Positions 1 to 13,569 of a stretch of DNA of 64,000 nt are shown here, piece by piece. The notes beneath the pieces are model-generated. The model made no database searches. It was not told the origin of the DNA and saw only the letters and a list, made by a program, of their open reading frames with translations. The stretch spans positions 1-64,000 of the forward strand of contig JANSLP010000059.1 in NCBI GenBank assembly GCA_029298735.1, read 5' to 3'. Source of the stretch: Ophiostoma sp. CBS 140.51 (lineage: Eukaryota > Ascomycota > Sordariomycetes > Ophiostomatales > Ophiostomataceae). Each line of letters begins with the position of its first letter. The first letter of the stretch is position 1. The translations under genes were made by a program, and so were the position numbers.

Positions 1-279
1 GACGGCGGAACCGTTCCTCTGGAGTTTTCAAGTCCGAAAAGACAACGGAGAACGGAGATGGCCATGGCCCAAAGCCATGCGAGTCCATCCATCCATGCCA
101 TGCTTTTTGTTATCATTTATTTAGCGAGGCTATCTTGCAGCAGACGCAGTATCAAGTTTGCGGTTAGTTAAATTCGTATTAGACTACAACTATTGTCTTT
201 TTTGTTTTCTATCTTCTTCGACCTATATTTATTTATGCTTCCTTTTTTTTTCTTCTTATTTGTGCAATTTGTTCATGGA

Positions 280-299
280 TTTTTTTTTTTTAAAAAAAA
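280..299. repeat. T12/A8 homopolymer palindrome
   Basis: Twelve T are followed directly by eight A, giving a perfect 8-bp-arm palindrome that then runs into GGTGG. The same architecture, T-run then A-run then GGTG, recurs at 25202-25224. It could extrude as a hairpin or act as a rigid A-tract. Polymerase slippage is enough to explain its length. Confidence 0.85.
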
Positions 300-2218
300 G
301 GTGGTTTATTATATTTTATTCTCCTATTTTGTCTACCTTCATCCGATGGGATACATTTGATATCCACTTGACCTCGTAATGATCAATAAGATTACCGACC
401 TTCACTTGATAATCACGTCTCCAGAGCTAGATATACAATGTTAAAATATTTTTCTGTTTGTTTTCTTGGCTGCACAGACTGATTACCGTTTCCGTCATCA
501 TCAGAGCAAAAAATGTGAGCATGTCTGGGGGTGCTCCTCTTTTTTCCGCTTGGTCGCTGTTGAAAAAGCTGGCAAGGCGCCGAGGGAAGCGTAACGGAAA
601 GCCCGGCGATCTGATCTCTGTGGAAGGAAAGGCTCGAAAAAAAAGTGGCGAAGAGGCTCTTGACTGGCTCGGACAGTGTTCTGGGCTGCATGCAGACCTT
701 TCCAGTCCTTTTTTTTCGCGCTACGGAGAAAGACAACACGTTTTTTGTCAACTGCCAAAGTGTAAATAGTTTAAAGGCAAGGCCAGTCGGTGCAGGAGTC
801 AGCACTAGGTACCTTTTGCGCGACAATATAGCGGAGAGGTACTTTCTTATGACAAGCGAGTTTGCTGTGTGGTGCAGAATAGACATCGGAAAATATTGAC
901 ACACGTCTGGCTGTGGCCAGGGGCCTGTCAGCTCTTGTCCTCTTCCTCTGACGGGCCACTCACACAAAAAAGTCTGCAACGCCGCGCCGTTCATTATTTG
1001 CCATGTTTTTTCTTTCTTTTCTCCGCTGTGCAGTAGCTTCGTCGAATGCTCCGCGGCCACGGTAACCTCCCTCGTCTCCTGTGTGGACGTTTAAGATGAC
1101 GTTTCGATGAAGGTTCTTTTGCTTTGATTAGGTTGACAGCTTCGCTCGTCTCCGGTCATTTTTCTACTTCTGTCACTTCTTACCTGTCAAGTTGTCAACT
1201 TTTGTCTTGTCAACTTGGCAAGTTTGTAACAGCGTAGTAACGACCAAAGAAGAAGCAAAACAACAAAAAGGCTCCAGCTATGTCAGTCCATAGCAGTCCG
1301 ACCTGGTTGAACAAACACAGCAACATTAGCCGGCCCCTGCCATGTCTCTTTTCCCAGCTCTCCCAAACTCCCAGCGAATCGACCATCCCAAAAGCTTGGG
1401 CCAGCCGCACGCACAACCGCACGCACACTTCCCACCCCGGTCTAAAAATATGAACCACGAGTCTTAAAAGACGGGGCAGGGGACACCATGAAATTAGGAC
1501 AGCAGCAGAATTAAGACACAAAATAATTCACATTAATACGTCGCACGGAACAGCAACGACTCTGTCCCATGGTTCACTGCTTTCGACCCTGGCGAGCTGC
1601 CGTACGAATCTTCAAGAAAAGGAGGCAAACCATATCAGCGGCTGGATATTAAATTGAAATTGACCATAAGACAGCAGAACTGGTCTGTGTCTTGTATCTT
1701 AAATGTTCCCAACAGGACTTTTTGTGTCTGTGTTGGCGGTCCCCATCTTTTTGCCTCGTGGTGACCCTGCAAGCCTCTTCACGATAGTCTGGTCTTCGCG
1801 TTTTGTTTTCTTTCGTTCTTACGACGTCAAAACTATGGTTCTATTGCAAAAGGATTGCATCCTTTTGTTTTGTGCTCCACGACAATTGGCTTGCTAACCG
1901 AAAGCCACGTTTGTCTTTTGTCGACGGACCACCCTATTGGATTTCTGTCACTTTTTTTCTGTCCACGATGTCGTATTTTTTCCTCTTTCGTATTCCAAAT
2001 TTTCATTTTCTGACATCCCTTTCCTTGTTTTTGCTTCTTTTCTCGGAATGACATCGTGATGAAGTCTCTTCACCGGTCATCTCCATGCTCCATTTACTCC
2101 ATTTGCTCCATCTGTGCTCCATCACACCAATGCAAGGCACCTAGTATTTGTGCTGGCACACCCCAAAAGAATTGCCCCGGCAATAAAACTGCCACCAAAA
2201 TGGCTGCTCCATACGAGG

Positions 2219-2249
2219 TGTTGGGTGTTGGGTGTTGGGTGTTGGGTGT
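2219..2249 (+). repeat. 7-bp tandem repeat TGTTGGG x4 (G-quadruplex motif)
   Basis: Four perfect copies of TGTTGGG end in TGTG. The G-triplets start at 2223, 2230, 2237 and 2244 with 4-nt loops, which satisfies the usual G3-N1-7 quadruplex rule on the + strand. The unit is not the TTAGGG telomere repeat. The 5' flank (about 2080-2125) carries imperfect TCCAT repeats. Confidence 0.85.
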
Positions 2250-4674
2250 GTGAGTGAAGAGGCCCGGACCGGGCTGGCTGGAACGTGCAGCTTGGCGAGC
2301 CTGGCTAGGCCTTTGCACCTTTGCTGTGGTCTGGCCCTCTTTTCCCCTCAAGAATGAATACAGGCAAAAACGGCGTCCCCGAGCTGGGCAAAAGCCAGTC
2401 CACAGTGGTGGCGGCGGGTTCACTGTTTTCCCCCTTCGCCTGCCGCCCGACAGAAAGGATAGAACAAAAACAGGGGGCTCCCGTTGGAGATTTGCCCACC
2501 TTGGGGAGCCGAAGAGAGGTGCACCAACCGGGTCTAGCTCCGAAACGAAAGGCAAAAAGAAAAGTCCCGTTGCGGCTGCCAACTTTGCCAACGTTCAGGG
2601 AACGAGGGAGCCGGCTGGGAACCGTTTTGGGTTAAACTCCTTTCTTTCTCAGTAGCGAAGGAGGCGAAAAGGTGAAGGGGAAAGCGTTAACGCAAAACGC
2701 ATGGCTTGTTACTAGCGAGCTGCAAGAGGCCCCTTTCCGCACAATAAGCTCCAACAGACACACCTCCAACAGACGCACTGCAGTTGATTTTTCAAACGGC
2801 ATCCGCCGAAGCTAGGGTGTGTACTTCGTATCTTACACTACAGACAGACCATAGCTCCGGGAAAGAGGCTGAGTTTCGGAGGATGCGAGAAGGAAGAAGG
2901 AAAACAAAAATAAAACAAAAATAAAATAAAACAAGAAAAAATATTAAAAAATACTGGACGAACATGGAAAGTGTGTCGTGATGTATTCTTCTTTTCGGGC
3001 CCCTCTGATCTCGTCTTGCTTTCACTCATCCGCACGTATGGGACTGCACTTTCACTTTCATTTTACGAGGTGCATCGTGCGTTGTGCAGAGCAACCTGTA
3101 GTGCAGCGCCTGCAGTGCAGCTTGCATCGTGGTGTGACTTTTCCAAAATCCAAAACCGTGGGATCCCCTCCCCAGATGAACCCATTCAGCTTCCTCCCCA
3201 GCTCTCAGCTCATCGCCTCTTTGACCCTCTGATCTCCTGTGACGAGCGGGCTCACTGACCACCAATACGGCCGATCGGCTTTTCCACACCAACAAAAACA
3301 CCAACAAGCAGCAGAGCAACAGAGCAACACTAGCCCACCGCCTTGGGCCTTGGGCTGCAACCACCCTAGTGGCACCTCGAAATTCCGCCATTTTGGCTGG
3401 TGCGTTCCGCGCGGGAGTGTGCCGCTAGCTGTGAACTGGACAGAGGCTCAAAAGGCAGTTTGGTAGGTGTTTGGTTGGTGTTGGTTCTGGATGTCCTTCA
3501 AGGCCCTTCCCTGTCAGTGGCCCGTTCGCTTGTCTCTTTTCTTCAATTTCTTTGGACTTTTTGCACTTGTACTTCATTACTCTTTTAGTATAATGCTTGC
3601 GAGTGCTTGCGAGGTTGATGCACGTCGCTCTTCCAGGGTTATGCTGAGGCGAGTTTATCTACTTTTTCTCAAGGTCAGAGCCCAAAGGAAGGAAACGTCA
3701 CTAAATGAGCCCGTCATTAACAAAACAAAACAAAAAGATACAAGCTACAGCGACACGCGACGACCGTTTGCAGCAGGCGGCTCTTCTTGTTCTTGGGGAT
3801 CCTCTTCTCTTATTTTTTCGACTGACACACACCACTTCAAAGCCCCACTTGTGGCACTGCGAGGTTCTCTCCTGTTCGTCTCGTTCGCCTTTCGCCTCCT
3901 TTCGGTCTTTCTCTGTGGTTTGTCTATTTCAAGGAGGGCCGTTGGGAATGGGTTAAAATGCACAGTGGCAAAGACAACGTTGAAAAAGACAGTTGATACA
4001 CTCACAAGCCGACGTCCTCTCCCCACAGAATGTCCGTCGAACAAGAAAGAAAAACGGTCTACCAAGGAAACCGGCCCAATGCAAAGTACCTGCCCCGAAG
4101 CGCGGGGACTTTTTTCTTTGACATACGGATGAACGTCGGTTCAGCTGGAGTGTGCAGGCTGTGAGTTTTTGGTAGATGTTGGGGGTCTGCACACCGGATG
4201 TACACAATATGTAATAAAAACAAAACAGAGGCGGCCTAGCGACTAAACGAGCAATACGATACATCACAAGTCAGAACGACCTGTTGAAGATGAAATCAAA
4301 TACTTGTACTCCGTCGAGACACACACAGAAAGAGAGCCAACAGTCTCGGACGCTGACCCTAATGAACAATGAAGAGTCCAGAGTCGCGGCACCCCGAAAA
4401 CCGGGTTTTCTTCCTGTTTAGGAAACTCTCCTTTCCACGTTGGGGCCACAGTAAAAGAGACGAACAATGAAAAATAAGACTGAAAGAGAATAAGGGACCA
4501 CAACCGACACACGTCAAAATCAATTGAAAGAAACTCACAGAAAAAAAGAAGAAAAAAAACACCTAGGAAATCCAGAACACACCGAATATCCGTAGGACGG
4601 GGTTCTGGCCACGGCAACTTGCTAATTCAGAGCAAGCCCAGAACGGCGTGCGCGACCCATTCGTTTTGGTTATT

Positions 4675-4740
4675 GTCTTTTTTGTCTTTTTTGTCTTTTT
4701 TGTCTTTTTTGTCTTTTTTGTCTTTTTTGCCTTTTTTGCC
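4675..4740 (+). repeat. 9-bp minisatellite GTCTTTTTT
   Basis: Six consecutive GTCTTTTTT units are followed by a GCCTTTTTT variant and a partial GCC. The 9-bp period preserves a reading frame and gives a Phe-Leu-Ser repeat in one open frame (4619-5218), but nothing else supports coding. It is likely length-polymorphic. Confidence 0.9.
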
Positions 4741-7700
4741 TAATGTCTTATTTTGTTTTTACGAGGATGAACTGGGTCTCACCGTTTGTAAACTTCCGCT
4801 TCCACAGCATCAACCACCACTTGGTATGAAGTGCAGTAGACACCCGCACGTACCCTCCCTTGACGAAAGCACATACCCGTTGGAGCAAGAAGATGCGGCC
4901 GGACCATATCGCCAAGATTGCATGTGTGCAATAAGTTGCAGATTGTGTTGCGAAATCTCTGCGTTGGCGTTTCCCAAGCAGCTGGGTCGGGAAAAGAAAG
5001 CAGGAAAAAGTATGACGTTACGGCATAAGGACATGGGCCAGTGCAGGGCCAGTGCAATCCAAGGCCCATACGTCGTACTACGACAGATGCAGCCAGACGA
5101 ACGGGGTCATCATCTCGTGGTTTTTTTTGTGGTTTCGGTCGACTTTCACTGCTTTCTTTTCTTTTTCGTCTCCTTCATTTCTATTAATCATTCTGTCATC
5201 AAAATCCCGCGGCCGTGATTGGACTCTTGACGGAAAATCACAAAAAACAATAAGAATAGAGATCCTACACGAAATCAAAATTGAAAGTGCGGCGTCTTCC
5301 AGGATGTAATGTGTGTAAAGTATCAAATAGAACACGTCTAGAACATCTTGGACTTCTCAAAAGACTGCAAAGAAAGTAAACAGCAGGGGTAGGCGAGAAA
5401 ATGATGCTAGACGACACGCCACTCAATGCTGGAGAACCACGATGAAGCTTCTTGCTTCTGCAGGAGGACATTCCCCCAGCTCATGTCACCGCTTTACGGC
5501 AACTCGTTTTGTCTTTCAGTCTACGGAGACTGGATAGTATGTACAAAGTAACTCCGTATCAGCGTTGAGATTGAGAACCGACGGCTTGGTTCAGACGAGT
5601 CAACAAGGCCCAAGCCTAAGGCCAAAAACGAACAAGAAAAAGTGAGTCGATATGCAAGCCTCCTCGTACCGTTTCCCCCGCGCGTGGTTTCCGTAAGAGG
5701 CGGTTGTCAGCTGGTCAGATTCTTTCCTTCCTCCTTTTGTTTGCAGTATTCTATATTCTTTTGCTTTTTTTCTTCTTTGTCTAAACATCCCGTTCATTGT
5801 CTTTGCTAGTTGCCCAGGCTTGGCCAAGAGCCTCTGGGCCGCCGCTCTTCAGTATTGATGTCTCAGCGGCCAGCTGAATTGTACGCACGTCAATTCTGCA
5901 GTGATGACATTTGACGACAAAAAAAAGGTGGCTGACACGGTCCCTGGTGCTGGGTTTGGCAGTTTCATAACCACCCGAAGTCAAAGCCTGGATAAGCCAA
6001 ACCTGAAGAGTTTGTCTATTGCGCACGGTTCACCACTGGTCGTTCTCTTCTGAATACACGGAAACGCACCGTTTCGAGTAAATTTTGGCGAGAGGCCGGC
6101 CACAGACAGGCTGCAAAGTGAAAAAGAAACAGTGCAATTGCACAATTGGGCGCCAGGAGAATGAATGCACCAACTAGTCAGTTTATGGTATCAAGATGCA
6201 CTACTGCTATAATTCTCATTATTATTCCTTATTATTTCGTCAACGACCGTTTAATCCCGCTCTGTTAAATTGTCGAAACCTGTTGTGAAGTGAGAAGACG
6301 AAAAAGACGAAAAAGGCCGGGGAAAGACTGAGAAAGGATTGCAGAAACAGACCAGACCAGGGACATAAAAAAGACCTGTCATATTTGGCTTGCAAAATTA
6401 CCACCCGCCTGTCAAGGAGTCGCCCAAACAGTCGTGTTGCATTGAAGAGAAAAATACTTTTATTCTCTTTTTGACAATGATTTTCTGATTCTTCCTGCAG
6501 GGCACCCTTTCTTTTCTCAACGCTCAGGGCATCGATTCACAATGTCGATGTTTAGTGAGCAAGATCACAGGAATAGCGAGTCGATCGCAAGTGTGAATCC
6601 GATCAGTTTTGCTCTCGTGAACTTTCTTTGTTCTTTATTTATTATTTTACCCTGTATTTTCACTTCTTCCACTCCGATTGTGACTGTGACTGTGGCGGCC
6701 CCCTTGTGTCCGACGTTGTATCGCGGACGGCAAACGAAGGCAGAACAACCGCACTTCCATCAGGAACAATTTTTTGTCTGTTGGTCTCACCTTTTTGCTT
6801 CACTGTCAATGTTGACAGCAACCCCTGCCCCGTCTTTTTTTTGCTTGCGCTTGAGGATCCCACACCACGCGTACACTACACCTCGACGCACAAAAGTCCC
6901 AGGGGTGTCGGTGGCCCAGCGATTGAAATCTTGATTGGCGAAGGGGGGCGGGCTGATGTTGAAAAAGAAAAGGAGACAACCAACTGTGCACTTTGTTTTT
7001 CAGCATAATTATCACAATTATGGGGGTTTCAAAATTATGAACAAAGACATTGCCGTCCTTTTGTGAAAGAGGCGTACTCGTTCTCGTACGCTGTAAACAG
7101 AAGGCCGCCGCGTGGAGGGTAGTTTTGTGCAAGTTGATGACCAGCACACTTCTCATCACAGACGAGAAACAGGGCCAGAAAACAGAAAATATGAGGGAAC
7201 AGGCGAAAGTGTGAAAATATGAAAAAGTGATACTTGATAGCTTCTGACATCTGCACAAGGAAGTACTTGTATCGTCAAAGTCGGTGGCGGCGGGCTCAAG
7301 GCCCAAACGAGCCCACCTCCATCTCTTTGAAAAACGTGAAAACGCGTGCCAAAAGGGGGAGCGTGCATCATCTTGCATTTGAGCAAGCCCTTGGCAAGAG
7401 AGAGAAAGAAAGAAAAGCGTTTTAGTCTTCTGGAGTGGTCGGCGAACTGACAGGCACCCACGCCCGGAGATCGTCAGTGATGGGGCCAGAAATGGGAGAG
7501 CGTCGTGACCTTGAACGGGCCCTAAGAGTCCAAGAGGTCCCAAGAGATGCAGAGAACACTGAAGACGCAGTCCCAAAGAATGCAGCCTGCCGGTACCAGA
7601 ACCTCTTCAGGAGATTTCTGGCGAAACGACGTGCAAGTTCCGCCTCCCACGTCGTTCTCCGCCGTTGTTGTTCTTTCGTTCTTCAGCTGCACCAGGGTCT

Positions 7701-8911
7701 GTGTTCCTTTGGCCTAGACTGCATTCGGTTTGGCGCCACCGTTGCCCTTTTCTCTGCCCGACGAGGGCCCGTTGATGACTTCGAAATGATTTGCTGGGTG
7801 CGGTGCACAGTCCACCTTGCACCAGCACCCCTTTTTTGTGTGGCCTCTTGCGCTTCTTGTGTGGACAAGGCCAAAAGCCGTTTATCCTCTGGCAACACGG
7901 TTGGCCAAATCAATGAATCAACAAATTAACAAATCGTCAATAATAAAAGGAAAGAACGGGAAAGTGGTCAGGGAGAAGGAACAACTTTAAATCTGTGTGC
8001 CTCAGATTGGATAAGGTCCCCCATCTTGAAGGCATAGACTTTTCCTTGCAAGTCACCATCTTTGTAAGAGGACAGTCATCCAGCCTGGCGGGTTGCTGAT
8101 ATTGCTTTGTCACACGCAATTCGTCACACTTCAACATCTCTTCGTTGCGAATAAAGAAACGACCGTAGCACGAACCGTGCCCCTGGGAAGAAATCGAAAA
8201 CAAGAGTGCGGAGGCGAATGACGGACGGGAGGACTCGTGGCACAACACGTAAGTCTTTTTTCATTCTGCTATATCATTCTGTATCACGACACGGATACCA
8301 CAAAAAAAAAAAGACTCAAGAGACACGAAGGACCACGAGTCGAGGTCTTGGCTGTTGCAACGATGTACTGAGTACGGACGAGAGGGAATGAAATCCTGGA
8401 AGAGAACAAAGAACAGGCCTCAAATGAACTCAAACAAATAAGGGTAAAACGCAGAGAGGCAAAATCCTCGAAAGAAGGGTCTCGCAAGACCGTCGCAGTT
8501 TGTTTCGTTCCTTGGGGGTGGAAACTTTTGGGATGCAGATGCTACCATACCATTTTCCTGGGTTTTGACCCCGTTGGCTTTTCTCCGTCTTTTCTGGTTT
8601 TTTCCTCGCTGTGCCATGCAGTGCAGTGCCATCCTGTCGATGACAGTTTCGCACTGGTGTCGTATCGTGGTGTGCACTTGTGTATGTTGATGTCTGTATG
8701 CCGTATTCGGGATACGGTGGCTGGCCAGCAGGAAAGAAGAAGACCGAAAGTCAATGTAGAAATTACCCAGTATCAGAGTGCAACATAAAAGTCCTAGCAC
8801 CATGCAAATAGTAGCATCCAGGGCCATCGATACTCCGGTATGCCGTTGCGATGAACTTGCGGGCATCAAGGCGCTAAAACCCGGTCAAAAGCGTGAGCGA
8901 TCGACGGACGA

Positions 8912-8941
8912 GTCAAGGTCAAGGTCAAGGTCAAGGTCAAG
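8912..8941 (+). repeat. 6-bp tandem repeat GTCAAG x5
   Basis: Five perfect GTCAAG units. In one frame they read Ser-Arg repeats, but the surrounding open frame has no other protein-like property. Confidence 0.85.
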
Positions 8942-9440
8942 ACGTTGGAGAGGGGAGAGGAAAACGAAAAGGGGAGAGACTGAGAGCGACTCGGCCGGAA
9001 GAGGTAAACGGCTCAACTTAATAAGAGGGTTAAGTCGACAAGATCAAACAAGACCAAGCAACGCCAAACAAGCGGCCATTTCTATTTTTTGCTTGTTTTT
9101 AGAAAGTACTGCCAACAGTTGCCAACCTCTTGAAGTGGCAGGCGACAGTGAGCAAGGCTGCAACGATGGGCCTTTGTTGCGGGGAAATGAGTCCGACATC
9201 AATTGTTGTATTGTTGCTTTGTAGTTTGATATACGTCGTATGTGTGTACATACTCGGTTTTGTCGCCTGTTGCTTTGGAAGGCGACTAATACGAGCAGAG
9301 CGAGAAAGGGAATAAATGCGAGCCTGGCCCAACTGGGGTATGAGATGGAGAAAACCAAGCATATCAAGCGAGCCAAGGTCGCCGTGATGTGAAAGATCAA
9401 CAGCTTAGCATCATCTAACATCATCGAGCAATAACGGACA

Positions 9441-9467
9441 ACGGAGCACGGAGCACGGAGCACGGGG
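9441..9467 (+). repeat. 7-bp tandem repeat ACGGAGC x3
   Basis: Three perfect ACGGAGC units are followed by ACGGGG. A related GAGCAC-GGATCAC-GGAGCAC string occurs at about 61374-61395, so the motif recurs at low copy in the window. Confidence 0.75.
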
Positions 9468-9913
9468 TGGCGGTCTTTTGGGGAAATACGCCCGCGAAAA
9501 AGCCTGTTTGATAAGGAGTAACTCTAATGCTTTCCCAGGGGAATGGGTTTGGGGCGAGACGAGTTTGGGGGAATGGGGTTGTTTTTTTAGAGCGTCAGCC
9601 GCCGTTCAAATATAAGCAGAAAAGGGAAGCGGAAATAAAGAAGGGGGAAAAGAAATGGAACGCAAAAAAGAAGAGAAGAGTCTGGGGTGCAAGACGAACG
9701 CCTCGATTGGCGGGCACAAGGCTCGCGGTGGATGCAAACCCTGTTGTCCAGTGGCTTCTCATGACCTCGAAAGCCTCCCCCCAAAAAGCGAGAAGAGGCT
9801 GTCGTCCGCGCCGGCTCCGTATTCGTGTCGATGTGTGCGTGCCTGGCCTCTGTATGACCTCCGAGGGGATTTTGTTTGCCAGGATCTAGGGTGAGCGAGT
9901 TTTGAAAGGATGC

Positions 9914-9966
9914 GAGGTGAGGTGAGGTGAGGATGCAAGAATGCGAGGATGACATGACATGACATG
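9914..9966 (+). repeat. paired pentanucleotide repeats GAGGT and GACAT
   Basis: GAGGT occurs three times and a half at 9914-9932. After a short spacer, GACAT occurs three times at 9951-9965. Two different 5-bp microsatellites lie within 55 bp in a stretch with no recognised gene. Confidence 0.8.
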
Positions 9967-12224
9967 AAGGGCATGTAGGAAGGGGCAAGCAAAACAGAAA
10001 GGCAGACACCAGGCATCAGACATCAGACAAACAAAACGATACTCCGCTGTTGCACTCTGAACCGTTCATACCATCATACCGAACCCGTCTCATTTTCGCT
10101 GAAAGAAGCTCTGTGCGCAGCATGGAGGTGGAAAGAAAAGAAGAGAGAATGCAAAAATAAATCAGAAAAGGACAGCAAAGGAGCAAAGAAAGTAAGGAAA
10201 AAAGAAGCATATGCACACCGGCCGTTGTGATGTTGACGCAGCATTACAGAGTTGCAGTCGTAAACGCAAACATGCAATGCAAAGCCACCCTCCTCCATAA
10301 CACTGAGAGTTCTCTCCATGTCTCCCGAAACCTGCGTCGGAAGAGAAGGGAAATAGCATTTGTGCATGTCGTCAACATGAGGGTGGAATTGTCGACAAGC
10401 GCGAAATGAAGTTAAAGAAGGAGTTGGAAGGAGTCAAAATGGACACCACACCGAAGGCATCGAGGCCGTCGAGACGATGTCGCAGGGGATGCGTTTTCGC
10501 AAGTTTGATGTTGCAGTCCACAGTCCCTTCTCCTCCATGCTTGCGTTTGCATGCAGAACAAGGGGAACCACAAACCTCGATCATGGGAAATCAAATGCCC
10601 TTGTCTGAATCGCCAACGGTTTTTGGAGTTTTGTGCTAGTTCCCTGCGACGCACAGGCGCACGTACCCTCCGAACAAGATGTCGAGGGAGCCTTTGGGAG
10701 TCGTTTGCTGCAACATCAGGACCGAACGAGGGAAAACTGGGCGAGCGTTCAGGGGGTTGGTTTCTTTTCTAGCGTCTACCAGACTTTTGGCCCTGCAGCT
10801 TCCCTGCACTTTCCCCCCTTCTCTGTGAGTCTCTCTGCGACTCTGATCTGCACCAACCCTTTCACAACAAACGCTCGTCTTTTCCAGTGCATGGCTCCAT
10901 TGTGTGTTGTGTGCGGTTCCCCTTTGCTTGGGGCTGGGCCAGTGCAACGCTGTCTGTTGTCTTGAACCGGGCAGACGAAGGATGGCTTGCGGGACAAGCC
11001 TTTTGTCGGATGCCCTGGGGAACAAGGGGCGGACATTCTATTTCGTTCGTTGGTCTCCGACGGGCCCCCTTTGTTCAAACTTCAGGGCGGGATGCATCAC
11101 AAAATACAACCGAACAACGGCACGCCGTAACATCAGGCTGGGGACGGGTGTACTCTGTGTGACAATTGCCATTCAGCATTGTCGTTGTTGTGGGCATTGA
11201 TCGACGAGAAGAGCGTGAGACGCGGCATTCTCCGTTCGCCGTTTGCTCCTGACAAAGTCAACCGGCTTACAACAGAATGGCTCACAACAGAAAAGGCAGG
11301 GGCAAAATGCCCGTTGCTGGAGAACCAGATGGGAGTGGCCTTCAAGCCTTTCCCCCTCTCCCAGCAGAGATAGCGTGAGACATATGCCAGGAAGAAACAA
11401 AAGTGGAAAGGCAAAAATACCGTCATTTCAATGCAATCGTCCACGAGACCACACGAAACGGTCGTGAAAGTGAAGCAATGGCTGCCCGTCTTCCCCTCTG
11501 GGACAACTCTGGGGCAGGCAAACCACCAACTCACAGACAGAGAAAGAGAGACAGCCCACAGGGACAAGAGACATTTGGACATTGAAAAGGAGGTGGGTGT
11601 GGATACCTTGGCCGTTTTGCCACTGACATGCAGAAAAGCCAAACGGTCAGTGACAGGGTTGGCCCAGATGATGGAGGGGGCGTGTGCAATCTACAGCTTG
11701 CGGTCAGTCCAGCAGTTGCTGTTGTTGCGCTTGTTGCTGTTGGTTATTGCTGTTGGTCGCTCTCTGTTGACCGTCTGGGGCTGCCCGCTGTGGTGGGAAA
11801 GTAAAGCAGAAAAGGACGACGAAAGACGCACACCTTGAGGCCCTGGCTTGGCACGGCCCTGGCCCTATCCTTGGCTCTTTTGGCCCTAGCTTCGTGATCT
11901 TTCAACCTCTCGCATCTCTCAAAAAGAACAGCGATGGATGGAAGATGGGGTCAATGGGGACTATGGGGGCTTCTGGCGCTGCTGGCGCTGCTGGCGTGAT
12001 GGTTTTATTTGGAATGGGAACAGGGATCGTGCTCCCATCGACAAAACCGTTCAAATGTCTCTTGGTCTTTTGGTGGCTCAAATATGGATTGGTGGATTTC
12101 GGAGGAGATGAGAGAACGGCCCCGAGGAGAAGGAAGAAAAGGCTTAACAGTTTTTCCTGTTGGCGCCGTCGATCGTCCCCGGTTGGTTCTGCTTTCTCGG
12201 GTTCCGCATCGCTCGTGAAGACCG

Positions 12225-13569
12225 TCAAACCTCCCCTTCCTCTTTGCAATTTGCCCTCATTATCCTCTTTGCGAGTGGATGAGGAACGATGAGTTCGATT
12301 AATTGGGAAACGAAGTAGGTCCAAAAGGACGGCGCGAAGTCACCTGGGCCCGCAGCGACTCCAGTGTTTTGATAGTGTTTGGGGGCCGGCCGACGAACTG
12401 CGATGTGCGACTTGGACAGAAAAGGGAAAACGAGATTTTGGAGGTTTTTGGCTAAATGGGCAAAAATGGTGAAGCATCCCCAAAAATCAGATTTCAATGC
12501 CAGGGAACACAAGGAAAGAACACGCACGAAGGAACAACAGGGATCGTCAGAGGCAGGCGCGAAGGAACGAGGCGCCATCATCGAGACCACCCCTGTGCGC
12601 ACTCTTGGGGCAGAAAGACAGAACGAGGAAGGGTCGATGGGCCAGGAGGAAGGAAGGAGGGTCAACAGCTGGGACGGACAGGGGTGGTCTTGCAAGCCGA
12701 CATGGGCATCTGGACCAGGGAAGGAGCAAACAGCACAATTGCCATATTTTCGTGAGATGCTGTTCTGGCAAGTGCCACCCACCACCAAAAAAACGCAGTC
12801 CCAGGGCTGTCCAGGCCAATTTTGTCTGTTCAACGCTCTTGCCGCCGGACCACCCGCCTGCCGCAAACCAACAGCGCACCCACCACCCACTGGTATCCCC
12901 TTTGGGGCAGGCACCAACCGCGCCAAAAAAAAAACCAACAATACAATTTCCGCCGTTTTCCTTTTTCGGAATCCATTTTTTTGCAACGTCTTTTTGGAAG
13001 GAGTTCCACTTTTCTGGTCTCTGTTCAGCTGCTCTTGCCCTCCGACTGCAGGCAACTTGCCGGGCACCGGCGCGAAAAAAAAGAACGCCCAGATCCTGCA
13101 GGCTGGGTTTTGGAGGCATTTTTTAGTGACGGCTCGATTTTCTGGTAACGGATGCCAAAGGGCTGGCGGTGCCTGCCAGTTGAGATGGTGGGCAGTTTTG
13201 GCGTGCCTAGGTCTAGCGTGGCAGGTGTCATTTGCTCTTTCCTCTCCAGGTGTCATGGCCAGCTCCTTCCCCAAAATTGCGAGAGGCGCGGGACGGCGTA
13301 GTCGGTACTTCCGTGCAAATCGGTTGCGCTACAAAAGTACTTCCGTGACAGACGGACTCCTTGAATGGACAAACGCAGGGCAGCTCGAGACAGCCAGAGA
13401 TACACAAAAGACACACAAACAATGGCAGATGACCTCGGCCAGGGATGGTCCTTGGTCAGAATCGTACGAGGCAAGATGCCGTTCCCCCTCCAGAGCTACC
13501 ACGATCTTCCCTGGGCCCATACAAGAGAACAAAGACGAACGTCAAATCGAAGACTGTCAAAAAGAATAG
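12225..13569. other. segment depleted of stop codons on both strands; no recognised protein
   Basis: The + strand is open from the first ATG at 12403 to 13569 (388 codons) and the - strand from the ATG at 13256 down to 12225 (343 codons). A further + frame (12497-13126) and - frame (12547-13119) are also open. None of the translations shows a domain I recognise, and all are patchy in Pro, Lys and Arg. At this base composition one such frame is improbable by chance. Four overlapping ones point to local composition (few TA dinucleotides) rather than four genes, but a single real lineage-specific gene cannot be excluded. I see no convincing intron or promoter. Confidence 0.25.

Noticed and set aside
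413..1060. 215-codon - frame near the left edge
   Set aside because: No domain, composition resembles random sequence, and overlapping frames are open on the other strand.
2219..2249. possible interstitial telomere repeat
   Set aside because: The unit is TGTTGGG, not TTAGGG, and there are only four copies.
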